A stretch of DNA of 64,000 nt, from NCBI GenBank assembly GCA_027451285.1, contig DAIDJP010000056.1, forward strand, positions 1 through 64,000, in the 5' to 3' direction. Both the position numbers and the translations under genes were made by a program. This document shows positions 1-8,145 of the stretch, piece by piece (within the stretch, counting starts at the first letter, position 1; every line of letters begins with the position of its first letter). The notes beneath the pieces are model-generated. The model saw only the letters and a list, made by a program, of their open reading frames with translations. It had not been told where the DNA came from and did not search any database. The stretch is from Acidimicrobiaceae bacterium. GTDB taxonomy: Bacteria > Actinomycetota > Acidimicrobiia > Acidimicrobiales > RAAP-2.

Positions 1-1
1 G

Positions 2-112
2 ATCCGACAGTTGGCGAATCGCTGGGTGGGGATCCTGCACACCTGCCTGGAGCGATCGTGCCTCTACGATGAAGCGGCGGCGTGGTCCCATCGACTCGCT
101 CGAGCCACTTGA
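2..112 (+). CDS. IS110-family transposase, 3' end only
   Basis: The frame is open from the window edge and gives 36 residues before a TGA. The segment QLANRWVGILHTCLE followed by LYDEAAAW resembles the extreme C-terminus of IS110/IS116-type transposases, which use a DEDD catalytic fold and move circular intermediates, usually without terminal inverted repeats. All catalytic residues lie outside the window, so intactness cannot be judged. It ends 24 bases before the next gene on the same strand and marks one side of a mobile element or relic. The family call rests on remembered C-termini, not an alignment. Confidence 0.55.
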   Translation: MRQLANRWVGILHTCLERSCLYDEAAAWSHRLARAT

Positions 113-136
113 CATTTATTGAGAAGGGGTGTCTAG

Positions 137-667
137 ATGGAGTCCTCATCGCCACTGACGCTGCGTCCGGCCGTGGTCTCAGACTCGTTGGCGGTAGCAA
201 CTGTCCACCTCGCGGCCTGGCGCGCAGCGTATCGGGGCATCGTTCCGGACTCTTACCTTGACGGCCTTGACGAGGAGACGCGCGCGAGTCGCTACACCTT
301 TGATCGAACCGGTCACGACGATCCCCTGACGTGGATCGCCCTCGAAGGCGATGACATCGTGGGATTCGTCAGTGTGGGCCCTGCGCGCGACGATGAGCGC
401 CGGCGTGGTGAGATTTACGCTCTCTATGTCGAACCGTCGTCGTGGCGCTCCGGCGTCGGATCGGTTCTGATCACCCACGCCGAGAAGCACCTGGCCGCGC
501 GGGGCTTCGACGAAGCACTGCTGTGGGTTCTTAAGGACAACCATCGCGCGAGGAGCTTCTACGAGGCCCGAGGGTGGCGCCACGACGGCCAGGAACTGAC
601 CATCACCTTCGACTTTCGCGAGGTTGTCGAGGTTCGCTACACCACGTCACTTCGCGGCCGCTTTTGA
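137..667 (+). CDS. GNAT-family N-acetyltransferase
   Basis: A 176-residue single-domain protein, probably cytosolic, that would move an acetyl group from acetyl-CoA to an unknown amine. GNAT hallmarks are the N-terminal helix HLAAWRAAYRG, the strand IYALYVEP followed by the CoA-binding turn RSGVGS (residues about 95-112), and the C-terminal NHRARSFYEARGW block typical of RimI-like members. The ATG has a purine-rich ribosome site (gagaagggg) about eight bases upstream. It follows a transposase end, so its neighbourhood may be recently rearranged. The substrate cannot be told from sequence. Confidence 0.85.
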   Translation: MESSSPLTLRPAVVSDSLAVATVHLAAWRAAYRGIVPDSYLDGLDEETRASRYTFDRTGHDDPLTWIALEGDDIVGFVSVGPARDDERRRGEIYALYVEPSSWRSGVGSVLITHAEKHLAARGFDEALLWVLKDNHRARSFYEARGWRHDGQELTITFDFREVVEVRYTTSLRGRF

Positions 668-719
668 TGCCACGCCACTACGCGGCGATTCGTCAACGAG
701 CCTATGGGAGTGGCGACCG

Positions 720-1577
720 TCAGTTGCCAGGTGGTGCTGAGGTGGTGGTGACGGTGCTCAAATAGGGAACGACATCGTGGGACCAGGTGAAATACATCGG
801 TGCCACGCGTCCGCGGGGCTTAACGAAGATGGCGGCGTAGGCGCCGGTGCCGCGGTTGTTCCTAAAGGCCACGCCCATCTGGCACGTGTGGCAGTACGGC
901 CCGAGATAGCCGCCCAAGATGTTCGAGCGATGTCCCCAGCACAATGGTGAGTGCGGACTGGTGCAATCGACGTTGGACGTGGCCGCGGCACTACCGCCCC
1001 AGCCGTCGTTGTACATCCACACGTAGTCCGCTGCGAGCGGCGATGGCGACGCGTCCGCGAGGATTGAGGTGAAGCGCGAGTAGGCCATTCCGGTGATGAA
1101 CCAGGGGTCGACGTTCTTGGCCGCTCCCGCCTGTGCCGACGTGTCGAGGTTCCTCGTGAGGCCGAGGTAGGGGGGAAGTCCGCGTGCGGTGCGCTCGAGG
1201 TTGATCACCACGTACATCTGATCGGTCACCGACAGCGAGTACCAATTGGAAGGCAGCGTCATCGGGGCCACGTGCTCGTTCGCTCGCGCCGAGTTGATCG
1301 CGGCGAGCACGTAATTGGTGCAAGCGTGCGAATTGTCGTACGGGGCGACGACGACGGTGCCGGTCACGCCGACGAAGCACGGGTTCACGCATCCCAGCGC
1401 GTGCGAACTCGTCCAATGGCACGGGCCCGAGCTCTCGAAGTTGGGCCGGGCGACGATGTTCCTGGCGGGATGGATCATCGAGGGATTCGTCGTCGCCGCG
1501 GCGTCCACGGCCCCACCGAGTGAGGTGAGGGCGGCGAGGAGAACGAATGCGCGCCGCCACCTCGCTGCAATCGTCAC
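720..1577 (-). CDS. Secreted CAP/SCP-domain protein
   Basis: 285 residues beginning at a GTG preceded by a good purine-rich site (ggagggcgg). Residues 1-27 form a signal peptide (RR, then hydrophobic FVLLAALTSLGGAV, then A-rich cleavage region), so the protein is exported. The mature part has a cysteine-rich segment (CHWTSSHALGC, CVNPC) and then a CAP-like domain: NLERTARGLPP as helix 1 and CWGHRSNIL near the expected conserved H/N region. CAP proteins (SCP/PR-1 fold) in bacteria have mostly unknown extracellular roles. It converges on the upstream acetyltransferase with a 52-base gap. Domain assignment is by motif only. Confidence 0.7.
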   Translation of the reverse strand: MTIAARWRRAFVLLAALTSLGGAVDAAATTNPSMIHPARNIVARPNFESSGPCHWTSSHALGCVNPCFVGVTGTVVVAPYDNSHACTNYVLAAINSARANEHVAPMTLPSNWYSLSVTDQMYVVINLERTARGLPPYLGLTRNLDTSAQAGAAKNVDPWFITGMAYSRFTSILADASPSPLAADYVWMYNDGWGGSAAATSNVDCTSPHSPLCWGHRSNILGGYLGPYCHTCQMGVAFRNNRGTGAYAAIFVKPRGRVAPMYFTWSHDVVPYLSTVTTTSAPPGN

Positions 1578-1681
1578 GCTTCCGCCCTCCGGACTCGCTG
1601 CATGCGCCGACGATGCCCGCGCAGACCCAATTCTACCGGTGGGGCCAGGGTCCGCCCAACGCCCGTGACCACCGATTTCGC

Positions 1682-2866
1682 TCAGCGGCGCGGAACGCCC
1701 CCGAGCGCGGCCACGTCGATGACGTACTGCGTAGCCGCCCTCACGCCGGCGAGGAAGATGTTGTCCTCCTGGTCGCGTGTGAGGTCGAAGTCCGTCGCGC
1801 TGACGCCAGCGCTGTCAACGAAGATCGTTCGGTGCGCGACCGAGTCGTGGGTGGTGAGGGCGTCCCACTCGTTCATCATCGTCTTGAGGCAGCGCACCGC
1901 GATGGCGAGCGCTGACTCACGCGGCCCGGCCGGAGGGTACTCGGTCTGAAATCGTGACAGCTTGATGCCGATGGTCGGCCAGGGCGGGACCACGCCGTCG
2001 GTGTGGTCGAAGGAGTGGATCGGGTACTTCGCGAGCAGCGCGCCGTCGACCCACGTGTGGCGGCCCTCGGCGAAGTGCACGGAGGTGGCGCCGGTGCCCG
2101 GAACCTGGACCTCGAGAACCGTGTCGTGGGCCGAGACGTGGACGGGTTCGAAGAAGAAGGGAATCGACATCGAGGCGCGCACGGCGATCACGGGGTCCTG
2201 CACGGCGGGATCGAGACCGTAGAGGGAATAGTCCCAGGGCAGGCGAGTGAGGCGTCCACGCGTGATGTCCGAGACGTAGACGAGGAGCCGATAGCGTCGC
2301 TCGGCGGCCAGCACGTGCTCGTGGTCGTCGATCGCCAGATCGGCGAAGGTGGCGACGCCCATGTCGTGCAGGATCGGGCGCAGCCAGTTTTCGAGGTACT
2401 CACCCGAGTACAGGCCCTCCCGGTTGGTCAGGATGGCGGCGTCGGCCATCAGCCCCGCGAGATGACCGCCGGCGTGATCGAGCATCTCGTGGAGGCGCCC
2501 CTCGGGCATGAACTTCGAGAAGTCGAGTGAGCGCAGGTGGGTCACCAGGTGGCTCATGTCTAGCCCGCGCTGGGTGATCGTAGCGGCGATCGCGGCGGTG
2601 ACTGCGCCCGCGCTGGTGCCCGCCACGCGCTCCAGGGAGTAGCCGGCCTCATTGAGAGCCATGATCGCGCCAACGAGTCCTATTCCCTTGACGCCGCCGC
2701 CCTCGAGGACGAGGTTGGCTCGTAACTCGCGTTCCCCGTCTCGCTCGGGATTCGGCCAACCGTCCAGTTGGCGCAGTCGCTCGGCCGCGGCAAGAAACCG
2801 ACTCTGCAGCTCGTCACTGCGTTGGTATCCCCAGGGCGTCTCGGCCAGAGTGATCGGCTCAGTCAT
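1682..2866 (-). CDS. Patatin-like phospholipase
   Basis: 394 residues. It carries the patatin oxyanion motif LVLEGGGVKGIGLVGA (residues about 52-67), the nucleophile elbow GTSAG (serine near residue 84) and the catalytic-dyad aspartate in WVDGALLAKYPI. Patatin-type enzymes are serine-aspartate lipid acyl hydrolases. No signal peptide or membrane helix is obvious, so it is probably cytosolic or peripheral. The ATG follows a ttaggag site. A divergent small membrane protein begins 90 bases upstream. Its physiological lipid substrate is unknown. Confidence 0.9.
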   Translation of the reverse strand: MTEPITLAETPWGYQRSDELQSRFLAAAERLRQLDGWPNPERDGERELRANLVLEGGGVKGIGLVGAIMALNEAGYSLERVAGTSAGAVTAAIAATITQRGLDMSHLVTHLRSLDFSKFMPEGRLHEMLDHAGGHLAGLMADAAILTNREGLYSGEYLENWLRPILHDMGVATFADLAIDDHEHVLAAERRYRLLVYVSDITRGRLTRLPWDYSLYGLDPAVQDPVIAVRASMSIPFFFEPVHVSAHDTVLEVQVPGTGATSVHFAEGRHTWVDGALLAKYPIHSFDHTDGVVPPWPTIGIKLSRFQTEYPPAGPRESALAIAVRCLKTMMNEWDALTTHDSVAHRTIFVDSAGVSATDFDLTRDQEDNIFLAGVRAATQYVIDVAALGGVPRR

Positions 2867-2944
2867 CGATGGCTCCTAACCGAGGGAGTCTCTTAGGGGT
2901 CGGTGCGCGGTTATGACCATTGGGACGGGAATTTACACGCTCGC

Positions 2945-2950
2945 TAGCCT
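2945..2950 (+). promoter_or_regulatory. -10 box TAGCCT, leaderless type
   Basis: TAGCCT ends exactly six bases before the GTG at 2957, so transcription should begin at the start codon. This is one of a recurrent set in the window. No clear -35 hexamer is seen. Confidence 0.6.
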
Positions 2951-2956
2951 TCGAAC

Positions 2957-3478
2957 GTGCTGAGTGATGCTCATATTTCTGAGCCCCTGGTCGGAACCGG
3001 TTCGACGCGTCGTCATCGCGTCGCGTTCGGGTTGTGGGGCGGCGTCCTGGTGGTCGCGCTCGTGGTTTCGGCAACCCTCGCACACGTCGCAGCGCCGCTC
3101 GAGGGGGATCGGGCGAGCGTGCTGTGGGCTGTTGCGACCACGTTCAACCGGAACTATTCGGAGAATCACCCGAACGCCGTCTACGACCGTTTCGACGCGG
3201 CGAGCCGCGCCGTCATCTCGCGCGCGGACTACGTCCGGCGCCACCTGGAGTGTCCCGATCCACCCGGACCGGCCACTACCACCGGAGTGCAACGGGGCTC
3301 CGGAGGGTACTGGCTCGTCCACTACTCGATCGACAGCGTCGCGCTGACCGACTACTGGCACTACGTCGCGGGACGGTGGCGGTTCAGCCTGGTGCGCTCG
3401 AACCCCAACGCGGTCACCCTTTATTCGCTCCCCTTCGCGGCGTACGCGCGGGCGCTGGGCTGTGTACCCGGTGGGTGA
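2957..3478 (+). CDS. Membrane-anchored hypothetical protein
   Basis: 173 residues that I do not recognise as a named family. About 22 polar residues are followed by one membrane helix (about 24-44, GLWGGVLVVALVVSATLA), then an exterior domain with three cysteines, several aromatic residues and a YWLVHYSIDSV strand. The layout suggests a one-pass protein with its C-terminus outside the cell. The GTG start is supported by a leaderless-type promoter exactly six bases upstream. It stands alone, divergent from the patatin gene and before the UPF0173 gene. No function is assigned. Confidence 0.7.
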   Translation: MLSDAHISEPLVGTGSTRRHRVAFGLWGGVLVVALVVSATLAHVAAPLEGDRASVLWAVATTFNRNYSENHPNAVYDRFDAASRAVISRADYVRRHLECPDPPGPATTTGVQRGSGGYWLVHYSIDSVALTDYWHYVAGRWRFSLVRSNPNAVTLYSLPFAAYARALGCVPGG

Positions 3479-3543
3479 GTGCGCGCGCTGCGCCTGGACA
3501 TAACATCGCCACGAAGACGTACTCACCGGATGAAGGAGTCGAG

Positions 3544-4308
3544 ATGACCGCCGTACTCGTTGACGAGATCGAAAACCAACCCGTGGGCACGCCGGGCACG
3601 TTGACCTGGTTGGGCCACGCGACCGTGCTGCTGACGACCAAGGGCGGGACGCGGGTCATCTTCGATCCGTGGCTGGAGAACCCGCGGGCTCCTGAAGGTC
3701 TTGACGTGGGAAGCGTCGACCTCATCTGCGTCACGCACGGCCACTTCGACCACATGGCCTCGGTGGTTCCTCTGGCGGTGGCGACCGGAGCGACCGTGAT
3801 CTGCGTGCCCGAAATGGCGGCGTACTTCGCCTCCGCCGGGCTCAGCGAGGTGGTCGAGATGAACAAGGGGGGCACGTATCGGCACGGCGACCTCGCTTTC
3901 ACCATGGTGGGCGCCGACCACTCCTGTGGGATCTCGGGCGGTGAGCACCAGCCCTCGATCTACGGGGGCAACCCCGTGGGCTTCGTCGTGACGCTGGCGC
4001 CAGGCGAGGGGGGACCCGTCTACGTGTCGGGCGACACCAACGTGTTCTCCGATATGTGCATCGTGCGCGACCTCTACGCGCCTGAGATCGCCCTCATGCC
4101 CATCGACGGCCACTACAACATGGGCCCGCGCGAGGCGGCCTACGCGGTGCGACTCCTCGGCGTGACCCGTTTCGCGCCCTATCACTATGGGACCTTCCCG
4201 ATGCTCGCGGGCACGCCCGGTGAGGTCGAGGAGCACTTGCGCGCCGCGGGCACGCCCACGCGCGTGACGGCCTGGCAGCCGGGAGAGTCGCTGGCGCTCG
4301 TCGGTTAG
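3544..4308 (+). CDS. UPF0173-type metal-dependent hydrolase
   Basis: 254 residues of the metallo-beta-lactamase fold. The metal motif is CVTHGHFDHMA (HxHxDH, residues about 67-77), with further ligands likely in GADHSCG and YVSGDTNV, and a late histidine in FAPYHYGTFP. This matches the UPF0173/YtkL branch, whose substrates are mostly unknown. The true ATG is preceded by a strong gaaggag site; the frame stays open far upstream but has no such signal there. The stop lies one base from the convergent membrane gene. Confidence 0.9.
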   Translation: MTAVLVDEIENQPVGTPGTLTWLGHATVLLTTKGGTRVIFDPWLENPRAPEGLDVGSVDLICVTHGHFDHMASVVPLAVATGATVICVPEMAAYFASAGLSEVVEMNKGGTYRHGDLAFTMVGADHSCGISGGEHQPSIYGGNPVGFVVTLAPGEGGPVYVSGDTNVFSDMCIVRDLYAPEIALMPIDGHYNMGPREAAYAVRLLGVTRFAPYHYGTFPMLAGTPGEVEEHLRAAGTPTRVTAWQPGESLALVG

Positions 4309-4309
4309 A

Positions 4310-4933
4310 TCAAAACGACTGGGCGAACCAGTTGGCGGCGTAGGGGGTGATCGCGACGGCGGCGATGACGCCCAGGACGAGGCTGGACGCCACCGCCCAC
4401 TGGCGCATCGACGCGCCGCGCACCTGGCGACGGGTACGAGCGATCCAGTCGAGTGGCGCAAGTTTGGCCGTCTCGACCAGGTGGCCGAGCACGTGGATCG
4501 TCATCGCAGCGAACCACAGCACGAAGCTCGCCTGGTGCGCGCTGAGCAACAAGGCGCGATCGGAGCGCGGCAGCAGGACCAGCCCGACGCCCGAGGCGAT
4601 GACCGCGAGCGTGAGGATCACGACGACGGGTCCGAGCAGGCGCAGCACCAGCACCGGTGGTCCCTTGCGCTGGTAGCGAGGATCGCCGGTGTAGTACTTC
4701 ACGAAGCGCCACGTGGTCGAGCCGATCTTGTAGAGGACCGGCGGGATCAGGAGCACGCCGATGAAGACGTGCGGGGTGAGAAGCGGTCCGATGAAGGGGA
4801 TCGTGACCCCCTCCAGGGCGAGCAGGATCAGGAGGACGACGGCCAGCAGGCTGGTGAAGCGAGCGTTGCCCTCAACCCCGCTATCGTCGGGGGCGGCGGC
4901 GTGACGGGCGCGCTGGGGTGCCCGTTGCATCAT
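4310..4933 (-). CDS. Cytochrome b-like four-helix membrane protein
   Basis: 207 residues with four hydrophobic spans (about 27-46, 50-68, 94-116, 128-150) plus a fifth near the C-terminus. Histidines sit inside or beside the helices (TPHVFIGVLL, LSAHQASFV, TIHVLGHLVE), the arrangement of b-type heme membrane proteins such as DUF4405 or Ni/Fe-hydrogenase cytochrome b relatives. It could carry electrons across the membrane, but no partner is adjacent. Two consecutive ATG codons make the first residue uncertain. Confidence 0.65.
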   Translation of the reverse strand: MMQRAPQRARHAAAPDDSGVEGNARFTSLLAVVLLILLALEGVTIPFIGPLLTPHVFIGVLLIPPVLYKIGSTTWRFVKYYTGDPRYQRKGPPVLVLRLLGPVVVILTLAVIASGVGLVLLPRSDRALLLSAHQASFVLWFAAMTIHVLGHLVETAKLAPLDWIARTRRQVRGASMRQWAVASSLVLGVIAAVAITPYAANWFAQSF

Positions 4934-5072
4934 GGAAATAGGCCTTTCCTCTCCCTGGCGGCGTCGTAGACGCGTGCGATCGAGTCCGAGGCTACCGAAG
5001 CGGGTCGAATTTTGGGCTAAGGGCCGATAATGAATTCCTAAGAAACGCGGGGCCGGGCGAGGCCGTCGCCGA

Positions 5073-5078
5073 TATCGT
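5073..5078 (+). promoter_or_regulatory. -10 box TATCGT, leaderless type
   Basis: TATCGT is followed by exactly six bases and then the GTG at 5085. No ribosome site is present, so a leaderless transcript is likely. Confidence 0.55.
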
Positions 5079-5084
5079 CAGGGC

Positions 5085-5993
5085 GTGATCCTCGACGCGA
5101 CTCGTGAGGCAACACTGGACTTCGCCGGGATGCGCACCTGGTATCGCGTGACGGGGGACCTGGATTCAGGCTTGACCCCGGTCGTCATCGCCCACGGCGG
5201 ACCCGGCATGGCGCACAACTATCTCTTGTCGCTCTCCGCGCTCGCACGCGAGGGGCGCGCAGTGATCCACTACGACCAGGTGGGCTGTGGCAAGTTGACG
5301 CACGATCCGTCGCGCGGCGATGACTTCTGGACGGTGGCGCTCTTTCGCGAGGAGCTGGCAAACCTCGTCGAGTCGCTTGGCATCGGCGACCGATTCCACC
5401 TGCTCGGCCAATCCTGGGGTGGCATGCTCGCCGCGGAGTTCGCCCTCACCGCTCCACGGGGTCTGCGTTCGCTGATCCTCTCGAACTCGCCGGCGTCGAT
5501 GGCCCTGTGGGTGAGCGAGGCGAACCGCCTGCGCGCGGATCTTCCCGAGGACATTCGTGAGACGCTCGAGACGCTCGAGACGCACGAGGCCGCGGGCACC
5601 ACCGACGAACCCGCGTACCTCGCAGCGACCGAGGTGTTCTACGACCGCCACGTCTGTCGGGTGCGTCCCTACCCGCCAGAAGTCCAGGCGACGTTTGATC
5701 AGCTCGCCGATGACCCCACCGTGTATCGGGCGATGAACGGCCCTAACGAGTTCTTTTGCATCGGCACTCTGCGCGACTGGTCGGTGGTCGGGCGTCTGGG
5801 CGCCATCACCGCACCCACGCTCGTGCTTTCGGGCCACTACGACGAGGCCACGCCGGCCACGGTGGCCCCGTTCGTCGAGGAGATCCCCGGCGCCCAGTGG
5901 ACGCTCTTTGACGAGTCGAGCCACATGCCCTTCGTCGAAGAGCCCGATCGCTACCTCGAGGTCGTCAACGAGTTCCTCTCTCACCACGACTGA
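5085..5993 (+). CDS. Proline iminopeptidase-like alpha/beta hydrolase
   Basis: 302 residues of the alpha/beta-hydrolase fold, close to the tricorn-interacting/proline iminopeptidase type that removes N-terminal proline from peptides. Visible are the oxyanion loop HGGPGMAHNY, the nucleophile elbow GQSWGG (serine near 110), the acid in SGHYDEATP and the catalytic histidine in ESSHMPFVEEP. Length matches the family. The GTG start fits the leaderless promoter. Twelve bases separate it from the sugar kinase downstream, so the two may be co-transcribed. Substrate preference is inferred from motifs only. Confidence 0.85.
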   Translation: MILDATREATLDFAGMRTWYRVTGDLDSGLTPVVIAHGGPGMAHNYLLSLSALAREGRAVIHYDQVGCGKLTHDPSRGDDFWTVALFREELANLVESLGIGDRFHLLGQSWGGMLAAEFALTAPRGLRSLILSNSPASMALWVSEANRLRADLPEDIRETLETLETHEAAGTTDEPAYLAATEVFYDRHVCRVRPYPPEVQATFDQLADDPTVYRAMNGPNEFFCIGTLRDWSVVGRLGAITAPTLVLSGHYDEATPATVAPFVEEIPGAQWTLFDESSHMPFVEEPDRYLEVVNEFLSHHD

Positions 5994-6004
5994 GGCGACC
6001 TAAC

Positions 6005-6952
6005 GTGAGCAGGGTGGCGCCGCGTCTGTTCAACCTCGACACCGTGATGGTGGACGTCGTGATGCGCGTCGTCGCGCTGCCCACCCGCGGCGGCGACTCG
6101 CTCGCGAACAGCCACGTGGTCACGACGGGCGGGGGGTTCAACGTCATGAGCGCGGCCGCCCGCCAGGGAATGGACGTCACCTACGTCGGCCGGCTCGGGC
6201 GCGGTGCGTTCTCTGATCTCGCCCGAGCGGACCTCGCGTCGCTCGCCATCGACGCTCCGCTGTCTCCGGCGGGCGGGCTCGACGTGGGCTTTTGCGTGGT
6301 GCTGGTGGACGAGAGCGGCGAGCGCACGTTCGTCACCGCACCCGGCGCCGAGCTCACCTTGTCGTCAACGGATCTGGACACCGTCGCGCCCCACGAGGGC
6401 GACTACGTGTTTCTCTCGGGATACAGCCTCGTCTACCCCGAGATCGGCCCAGCGGTTGCTGCCTGGATCGCGGGGCTCGCACCGGGGGTCGTGGTGGCCT
6501 TCGATCCCGCTCCTCGGGTCCTCGACATCGACGCGTCGATCCTCGATCCCGTTCTCGCCCGCACGGACTGGCTCCTGCTCAACACCGTCGAGGCCATGGC
6601 GCTCTCGGGCGAGGAGGAGTTGGGCGATGTGATCGAGGTACTGCTCACGGTGAGTGGTCGACGAGGCATCGTGATCCACGCCGACGAGCGCGGGTGCGTG
6701 CTCGCAACCCGCGAGGGTGACGTTCACGAAGTGGCGGGATTCGCGATCGAAGTCCTCGACACCAACGGCGCGGGTGACACCCACGACGGTGTCGTGCTCG
6801 CGGAGCTCTCGCGCGGATCGAGCGTGATCGAGGCTGCGACGCGCGCCAACGCCGCGGCCGCGCTGGCCGTCGAGCGCGTCGGGCCGGCCACGTGTCCCGA
6901 CCGCGAGGAGATCACCTCGTTCCTCGCGGGCTCACCGCGACGAACGAACTAG
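6005..6952 (+). CDS. PfkB-family sugar kinase
   Basis: 315 residues of the ribokinase/PfkB fold, transferring ATP phosphate to a small hydroxyl substrate. Signature 1 is GGGFNVMSAAARQG (residues about 40-53) and signature 2 is DTNGAGDTHDGVV (about 254-266), including the catalytic aspartate of GAGD; the usual phenylalanine after GAGDT is histidine here. The substrate is not predictable. It lies 12 bases after the iminopeptidase gene. Its stop overlaps that of the convergent TrmO-like gene in a shared CTAG. Confidence 0.85.
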   Translation: MSRVAPRLFNLDTVMVDVVMRVVALPTRGGDSLANSHVVTTGGGFNVMSAAARQGMDVTYVGRLGRGAFSDLARADLASLAIDAPLSPAGGLDVGFCVVLVDESGERTFVTAPGAELTLSSTDLDTVAPHEGDYVFLSGYSLVYPEIGPAVAAWIAGLAPGVVVAFDPAPRVLDIDASILDPVLARTDWLLLNTVEAMALSGEEELGDVIEVLLTVSGRRGIVIHADERGCVLATREGDVHEVAGFAIEVLDTNGAGDTHDGVVLAELSRGSSVIEAATRANAAAALAVERVGPATCPDREEITSFLAGSPRRTN

Positions 6953-7407
6953 AAGTAGTGCTCGCCGAGTTCTTCGCTCCAGGGGGCCGTACGCAGTTCT
7001 CCGCGCGGCACGCTCCAGCGGAACACCGGCTTGATGTCGAGAACGGGCGTGCCGTCGATACCGTCGAGGCCGCGCACGCGGAAGGAGCGCTCCTCGAGGT
7101 CGGAGATCGCGACGGTGGTGAGAAGGATCCGATTGGGCCGGTCCTTGTTGCGTTGGGCGAAGACGCCCACGTCGGGCCAGTCGGGGTTGTCGCGCGGGCG
7201 CCGGTGCCAGGGCGCTGGGGGCACGTCCTCGGCCCAGTCGGCGAAGAACACGATCTCGACGTGGGAGAAGTCGCCCAGGCCGGCGAGCGCCTCGCTCGGC
7301 ACGTCGGCGGCGAGCTCGACGGTGGAGACGACGTCGTCCCAGTTGTCGTCGAGGGCCTCACTGCGGTCGTTGCGGATATAGGCGACGGGGCGCACGCTGT
7401 AGGTCAT
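6949..7407 (-). CDS. trmO: TrmO/TsaA-like (UPF0066) methyltransferase
   Basis: 152 residues matching the TsaA/UPF0066 domain. TrmO uses S-adenosylmethionine to N6-methylate t6A37 in threonine tRNAs. Visible conserved elements are the VAYIRND start strand, NWDDVVSTVEL, FSHVEIVFFADW, and NRILLTTVAI (family RPNPIGLS-like position) plus LDIKPVF. The last segment matches the conserved LDIKPY core. The protein is short and lacks the C-terminal extension of E. coli TrmO, like many actinobacterial members. The start is supported by a leaderless promoter. Confidence 0.8.
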   Translation of the reverse strand: MTYSVRPVAYIRNDRSEALDDNWDDVVSTVELAADVPSEALAGLGDFSHVEIVFFADWAEDVPPAPWHRRPRDNPDWPDVGVFAQRNKDRPNRILLTTVAISDLEERSFRVRGLDGIDGTPVLDIKPVFRWSVPRGELRTAPWSEELGEHYF

Positions 7408-7413
7408 GGGCTC

Positions 7414-7419
7414 ACCTTA
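7414..7419 (-). promoter_or_regulatory. -10 box TAAGGT, leaderless type
   Basis: Read on the minus strand, TAAGGT is followed by six bases and then the ATG of the TrmO-like gene. Confidence 0.5.
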
Positions 7420-7487
7420 ATCAAGGCGCTCGCGTCGCCCGAGGGACCGGCGCGGCGCTATCGTGAGGCGTTCGTGAGCGAGGACCC

Positions 7488-8075
7488 ATGGCGGAACTGA
7501 CATTTACCTACGGGACCATGGCGGCCGGAAAGTCGACCCTGGCACTGCAGCTGTGCTGGCAGTTGCGCGAAGGTCGTAGCGATGTCGCGCTGTGGACCTT
7601 CGGAGATCGCTCGAGCGACGGCATGGTGACGAGCCGCATCGGGATCGAGGCGAGTGCCGAGGCGATTCGCCCCGGCGAGGACCTGGCCGCGCACGTCGCA
7701 CGACTGCGCGCGCAGCGGATCCGGGTCCTCGTCATCGACGAGGTCCAGTTCGCCAGCGTCGAGCAGATCGACGCGCTCGCGCGACTGGTCGACGACGACG
7801 AGGTCGACGTGCACGCCTTTGGACTGTCAGCGGACTTCCTGCTCAACCTCTTTCCCGGTTCGGCTCGACTCTTCGCCATCGCCGACTCGGCGCACGAACT
7901 TCCCCTCACCTCCTCGTGCTGGTGCGGCAAGCGGGGGCGCTGCAATGCCCGCGTCGTCAACGGGGTCGTCGCGCGAGAGGGCGACCAGTTCTTCTACGGC
8001 GACGTGTCCGACGGGGTGGTCCACTACCAGGTGCTCTGTCGCACCCACTACCGGATCGGCCAGCTGCGCCCGTAG
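7488..8075 (+). CDS. tdk: Thymidine kinase, type II
   Basis: 195 residues, the normal size of a type II thymidine kinase, which phosphorylates thymidine with ATP for dTMP salvage in the cytosol. Residues 8-17 are the P-loop (YGTMAAGKST), VLVIDEVQF is the Walker B region with the DE pair, and AFGLSADF is the lasso-preceding segment. The zinc site is CWCGKRGRCNARVVNG together with the late C in VLCRTHY. The ATG is preceded by gaggaccc. A TATCGT -10 box lies at 7459-7464, leaving a short leader. Thymidine salvage genes are patchy among high-GC actinobacteria. Confidence 0.93.
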   Translation: MAELTFTYGTMAAGKSTLALQLCWQLREGRSDVALWTFGDRSSDGMVTSRIGIEASAEAIRPGEDLAAHVARLRAQRIRVLVIDEVQFASVEQIDALARLVDDDEVDVHAFGLSADFLLNLFPGSARLFAIADSAHELPLTSSCWCGKRGRCNARVVNGVVAREGDQFFYGDVSDGVVHYQVLCRTHYRIGQLRP

Positions 8076-8145
8076 TCGTGTCGTCGTTCGGCTTCTCGCC
8101 GGATGTGCGAGGGCGGCGAGGCTGGGACTTCGTCGTACGGCGGGA

